From Parvularculaceae bacterium (GTDB taxonomy: Bacteria > Pseudomonadota > Alphaproteobacteria > Caulobacterales > Parvularculaceae): a DNA stretch of 64,000 bases. Below the pieces are notes generated by a model, which searched no databases, was not told where the DNA came from, and saw nothing but the letters and a program-made list of their open reading frames with translations. The position numbers were made by a program, and so were the translations under genes. Shown piece after piece: positions 62,072-64,000 of this stretch. Position 1 is the first letter of the stretch. Every line of letters begins with the position of its first letter. Location of the stretch: positions 1 through 64,000 of the forward strand of contig JACADZ010000076.1 in the NCBI GenBank assembly GCA_013389105.1. The letters are read 5' to 3'.

Positions 62072-63886
62072 TTAAGAATGAGCGATTCTGGGCGCCAAGT
62101 CGAACGGCGCGGTCACCCGCGGCATGGCCGCCGCGAACGGTTCGACCCCGTGCCACATGTAGGAGGGGAAGATGATGACCGACCCCTCTTCAGGCCTGAT
62201 CCACCGCTCGGCCGGAAGGTTAAGGCCGGCCACGCCGGAGCCTCCAAGTCGCAGGAAACCGGCTTTTTTTCCCGTCATGATTTCAGTCGGAATTCGGACA
62301 TAGTAGCTGGCGCTGATCCAGCCTTTGGGATGGAAGTGGTCCACATGCCCGCCGCCTGACTTGAGAATGACGGACCAGGCGCCGGCGCAATCAAGGTCTT
62401 GGCTTTTCGCCGCCAGGAATGGATGGGCCGGATCGTCGGGAAGCTCGTCGACATAGCGGCGCGCGGTCGCCATCAGCGCTCCCTTGAGCGCCTGGATGAC
62501 CGGGTGGGGCTCGTTCCACAACCTGCCGACGGACTGCGTGCCGCCGTAGAGCGTCTGCGAAATTGGTCGGGCGCTCTGGCCCTCGTGCAGCGGCAGCAGC
62601 GCCTCGAGAAGGGCGGCGTTGAACTCATCGACGCTGTCGAACCCCGGCGGGGGCTCGATGAACATTTTGCGCGCGAATCGGTCGTAGTCGTACCAGCGTC
62701 GATACCCGGGGTCGCCGCTGGCCCGCATGGCCAAAGACTTCAGCGCGATGTGGCGCTGAAGATGCTCCCGCGGCGCGTCGTCCAAGAGCAGCCGCACCGC
62801 GTCGGCGGCCCGCCCGGCCGCCAGCAGGCACTCGGCATACTCGTGGCGGGCCTCGAAGTCGCCCGGCGCTTTTTCATGCGCGGCGCGGGCGAGTTCGGCG
62901 GCGGCGGCCCGATCTCCCTGCACCCGCCGCACCCGGGCGAGTCTGGCATAGCCCCTCGAGTCCGTGGGAGATCGTTCCATCAGCGCGTCGGCGGCCTCTT
63001 CCGCCGCCGCGACGTCGCCGGTCATGAGCGCGAGTCCGGCCTTGAGGTCTAATAATCCGGGGTCGGATGTTTTGGCGATGGCGCGATCGAGGGCGGCGAA
63101 ATGGCGGTCCGTCGCGCCGGTCTCCCAGAGAAGATTCACGAGATCGCCATGCAGGGAAGTCGAGGTCGGATCGAGCCCCGCGCCCTTGAGATAGGCCTCC
63201 TCGGACTCCCGGAACCGGCCCATCAGGCGCAAGCAGTTAGCACGCTGATGATGGGCGTCGACCGATCCGGGCGCCGCCGCGCAGGCGGCCACAAAATCAT
63301 CGAGCGCCTCCGCTAACGCGCCGCGATCCCGCCTCAGTTTTCCGCGGTTGAGGCGGGATTGGACATGATGCGGCTGACGCATGATCGCGTCTGAAAAGGC
63401 CCCTTCGGCCTCTGCAGGCCTTCCCGCGGCGCTCAGCGCAACGCCGAGGTTGTTGAGAAGGCGAACATTTTCAGGTTCGATCGCGACCGCCTTCGCCGCG
63501 GCGTTTGCGGCGCCTTCGGCGTCGCCCTTTCGGCGCAGCGCGGTCGCGAGCCCCGACCAGCCGTTGGCGAAGCGCGGGTCGAACCCGAGCGCGCGTTCAA
63601 AGGCGCTGACCGCTTCCGACAGGCGGCCTGCGGCGGTCAGGGCGTTGCCCAGGTTGGCGAGCACCGCGGCCTTGTTTGGATGAATTCGCGCAGCGCGCTC
63701 GAAGGCGGATACGGACTCGTCGAACCGCGAAAGACCGCCGAGCGCGAGAGCTTCGAGGTGCGCCGCTTCCGGGTGATCGGGCGCCCGTCGCGCGACGGCG
63801 CGCGCCGTCTCAAGCGCGACGTCGGGTCTCCCCGACTGGAGCGCGGCGGCCGCACGCTGCAGGTCCGCCAGAAAGGGATCGGCCAT
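62072..63886 (-). CDS. TPR protein with C-terminal 2OG-Fe(II) oxygenase domain
   Basis: A 604-residue protein. Residues ~1–360 are tetratricopeptide repeats, including FERAARIHPNKAAVLANLGNALTAAGRLSEAV and LNRGKLRRDRGALAEALDDF (given in parts). The C-terminal ~210 residues form a putative 2OG-Fe(II) oxygenase: GGHVDHFHPKGWISASYYV supplies H517-x-H519 (or H514-x-D516) and WHGVEPF holds H579, with R590 as the likely 2-oxoglutarate arginine. Such TPR-oxygenases may hydroxylate proteins or peptides. Start at 63886 (ATG); an ATG at 63904 is possible. It is the first gene of the minus-strand group leading to the TonB receptor, 241 bases upstream of it. Confidence 0.85.
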   Translation of the reverse strand: MADPFLADLQRAAAALQSGRPDVALETARAVARRAPDHPEAAHLEALALGGLSRFDESVSAFERAARIHPNKAAVLANLGNALTAAGRLSEAVSAFERALGFDPRFANGWSGLATALRRKGDAEGAANAAAKAVAIEPENVRLLNNLGVALSAAGRPAEAEGAFSDAIMRQPHHVQSRLNRGKLRRDRGALAEALDDFVAACAAAPGSVDAHHQRANCLRLMGRFRESEEAYLKGAGLDPTSTSLHGDLVNLLWETGATDRHFAALDRAIAKTSDPGLLDLKAGLALMTGDVAAAEEAADALMERSPTDSRGYARLARVRRVQGDRAAAAELARAAHEKAPGDFEARHEYAECLLAAGRAADAVRLLLDDAPREHLQRHIALKSLAMRASGDPGYRRWYDYDRFARKMFIEPPPGFDSVDEFNAALLEALLPLHEGQSARPISQTLYGGTQSVGRLWNEPHPVIQALKGALMATARRYVDELPDDPAHPFLAAKSQDLDCAGAWSVILKSGGGHVDHFHPKGWISASYYVRIPTEIMTGKKAGFLRLGGSGVAGLNLPAERWIRPEEGSVIIFPSYMWHGVEPFAAAMPRVTAPFDLAPRIAHS

Positions 63887-63972
63887 GGCCGCCTCGATAC
63901 CCAAGCCCCGCGCTTGACGCTAGGCCGGAAGCCCTCTTTAGTCGGTCGATCAGGCGGTCAGCGGGGCTGAAC

Positions 63973-64000
63973 ATGAATCGAATTCTCCTATTGGGCGTTT
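63973..64000 (+). CDS. Possible start of a further gene at the right edge
   Basis: An ATG at 63973 opens MNRILLLGV, the beginning of a hydrophobic stretch that could be a signal peptide or a Rossmann-fold strand. Only nine codons are visible and no ribosome site is obvious (AGCGGGGCTGAAC precedes it), so it may be chance. Confidence 0.25.

Noticed and set aside
1..64000. Looked for CRISPR arrays, insertion sequences, tRNA or rRNA genes and phage genes.
   Set aside because: No regularly spaced repeats, transposase motifs, integrase or tRNA-like folds were seen; this is by eye and short or divergent elements could be missed.

Overview
The window is GC-rich, densely packed alphaproteobacterial chromosome. 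The strongest pointers are a GcrA cell-cycle regulator with CcrM-type GANTC sites in its promoter, a complete core Tad/Cpa pilus locus with a Flp pilin, and the gene string ruvX–(small membrane protein)–pyrB–plsY–dprA–topA. TonB receptors and TPR-sulfotransferases of the kind seen here are common in Caulobacterales, Parvularculales, Hyphomonadaceae and sphingomonads. I infer one of the first three but cannot name a genus. I see no rRNA, tRNA, CRISPR array, phage or insertion sequence, and no gap above 300 bases without a gene.

Layout. 0–5 kb: the end of a FecCD/BtuC-type ABC importer (permease and ATPase), a Tat-lipoprotein-like ABM monooxygenase, a PduO-type corrinoid adenosyltransferase, then a tight group of ABC-2 permease, hslO and ppk2. 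5–9 kb: gcrA, convergent with phoR-phoU-phoB, which lacks the pst transporter genes that often lie between phoR and phoU. 8.5–17.7 kb: DUF885 protein, rimO, a small membrane protein, a PQQ-type sugar dehydrogenase, two lipoproteins (one DUF4349), a soluble lytic transglycosylase, a family-4-like uracil-DNA glycosylase lacking two iron-sulfur ligands, and a small secreted protein. 17.7–22 kb: gatCA and gatB separated by a hydrolase gene and a TfoX C-terminal-domain gene. 22–29.3 kb: ruvX, a membrane protein, pyrB, plsY, dprA, a small unknown, topA and a LOG-family gene. 29.4–36 kb: a LysM protein, ETF-ubiquinone oxidoreductase, a large TPR protein, ispE and a WecA-like sugar-phosphate transferase.

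36–46.4 kb is the Tad/Cpa pilus locus: pilA, cpaA, cpaB, cpaC, cpaD, cpaE, cpaF, tadB and tadC run on the minus strand, with a Crp/Fnr-type regulator upstream and a divergent secretin-N-domain protein. A terminator follows pilA, so the abundant pilin can be uncoupled from the machinery genes. 46.4–50.3 kb carries pabB-pabA-pabC translationally linked to a short, degenerate AMP-ligase, suggesting a product beyond folate. 50.4–55.7 kb: an AI-2E family transporter, then divergent oxyR/ahpC with a readable OxyR-type operator, and ahpD separated from ahpC by a TPR-sulfotransferase gene.

55.7–63.9 kb, all on the minus strand, holds a TPR plus 2OG-Fe(II) oxygenase protein, a TonB-dependent receptor with six close cysteine pairs, a YkgJ-like cysteine-cluster protein, a SAM methyltransferase and a second TPR-sulfotransferase. 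With the sulfotransferase in the ahp locus, this looks like a set of modification enzymes grouped around an outer-membrane receptor. It is my main candidate for an undescribed system. All functional links there are inference from gene order.
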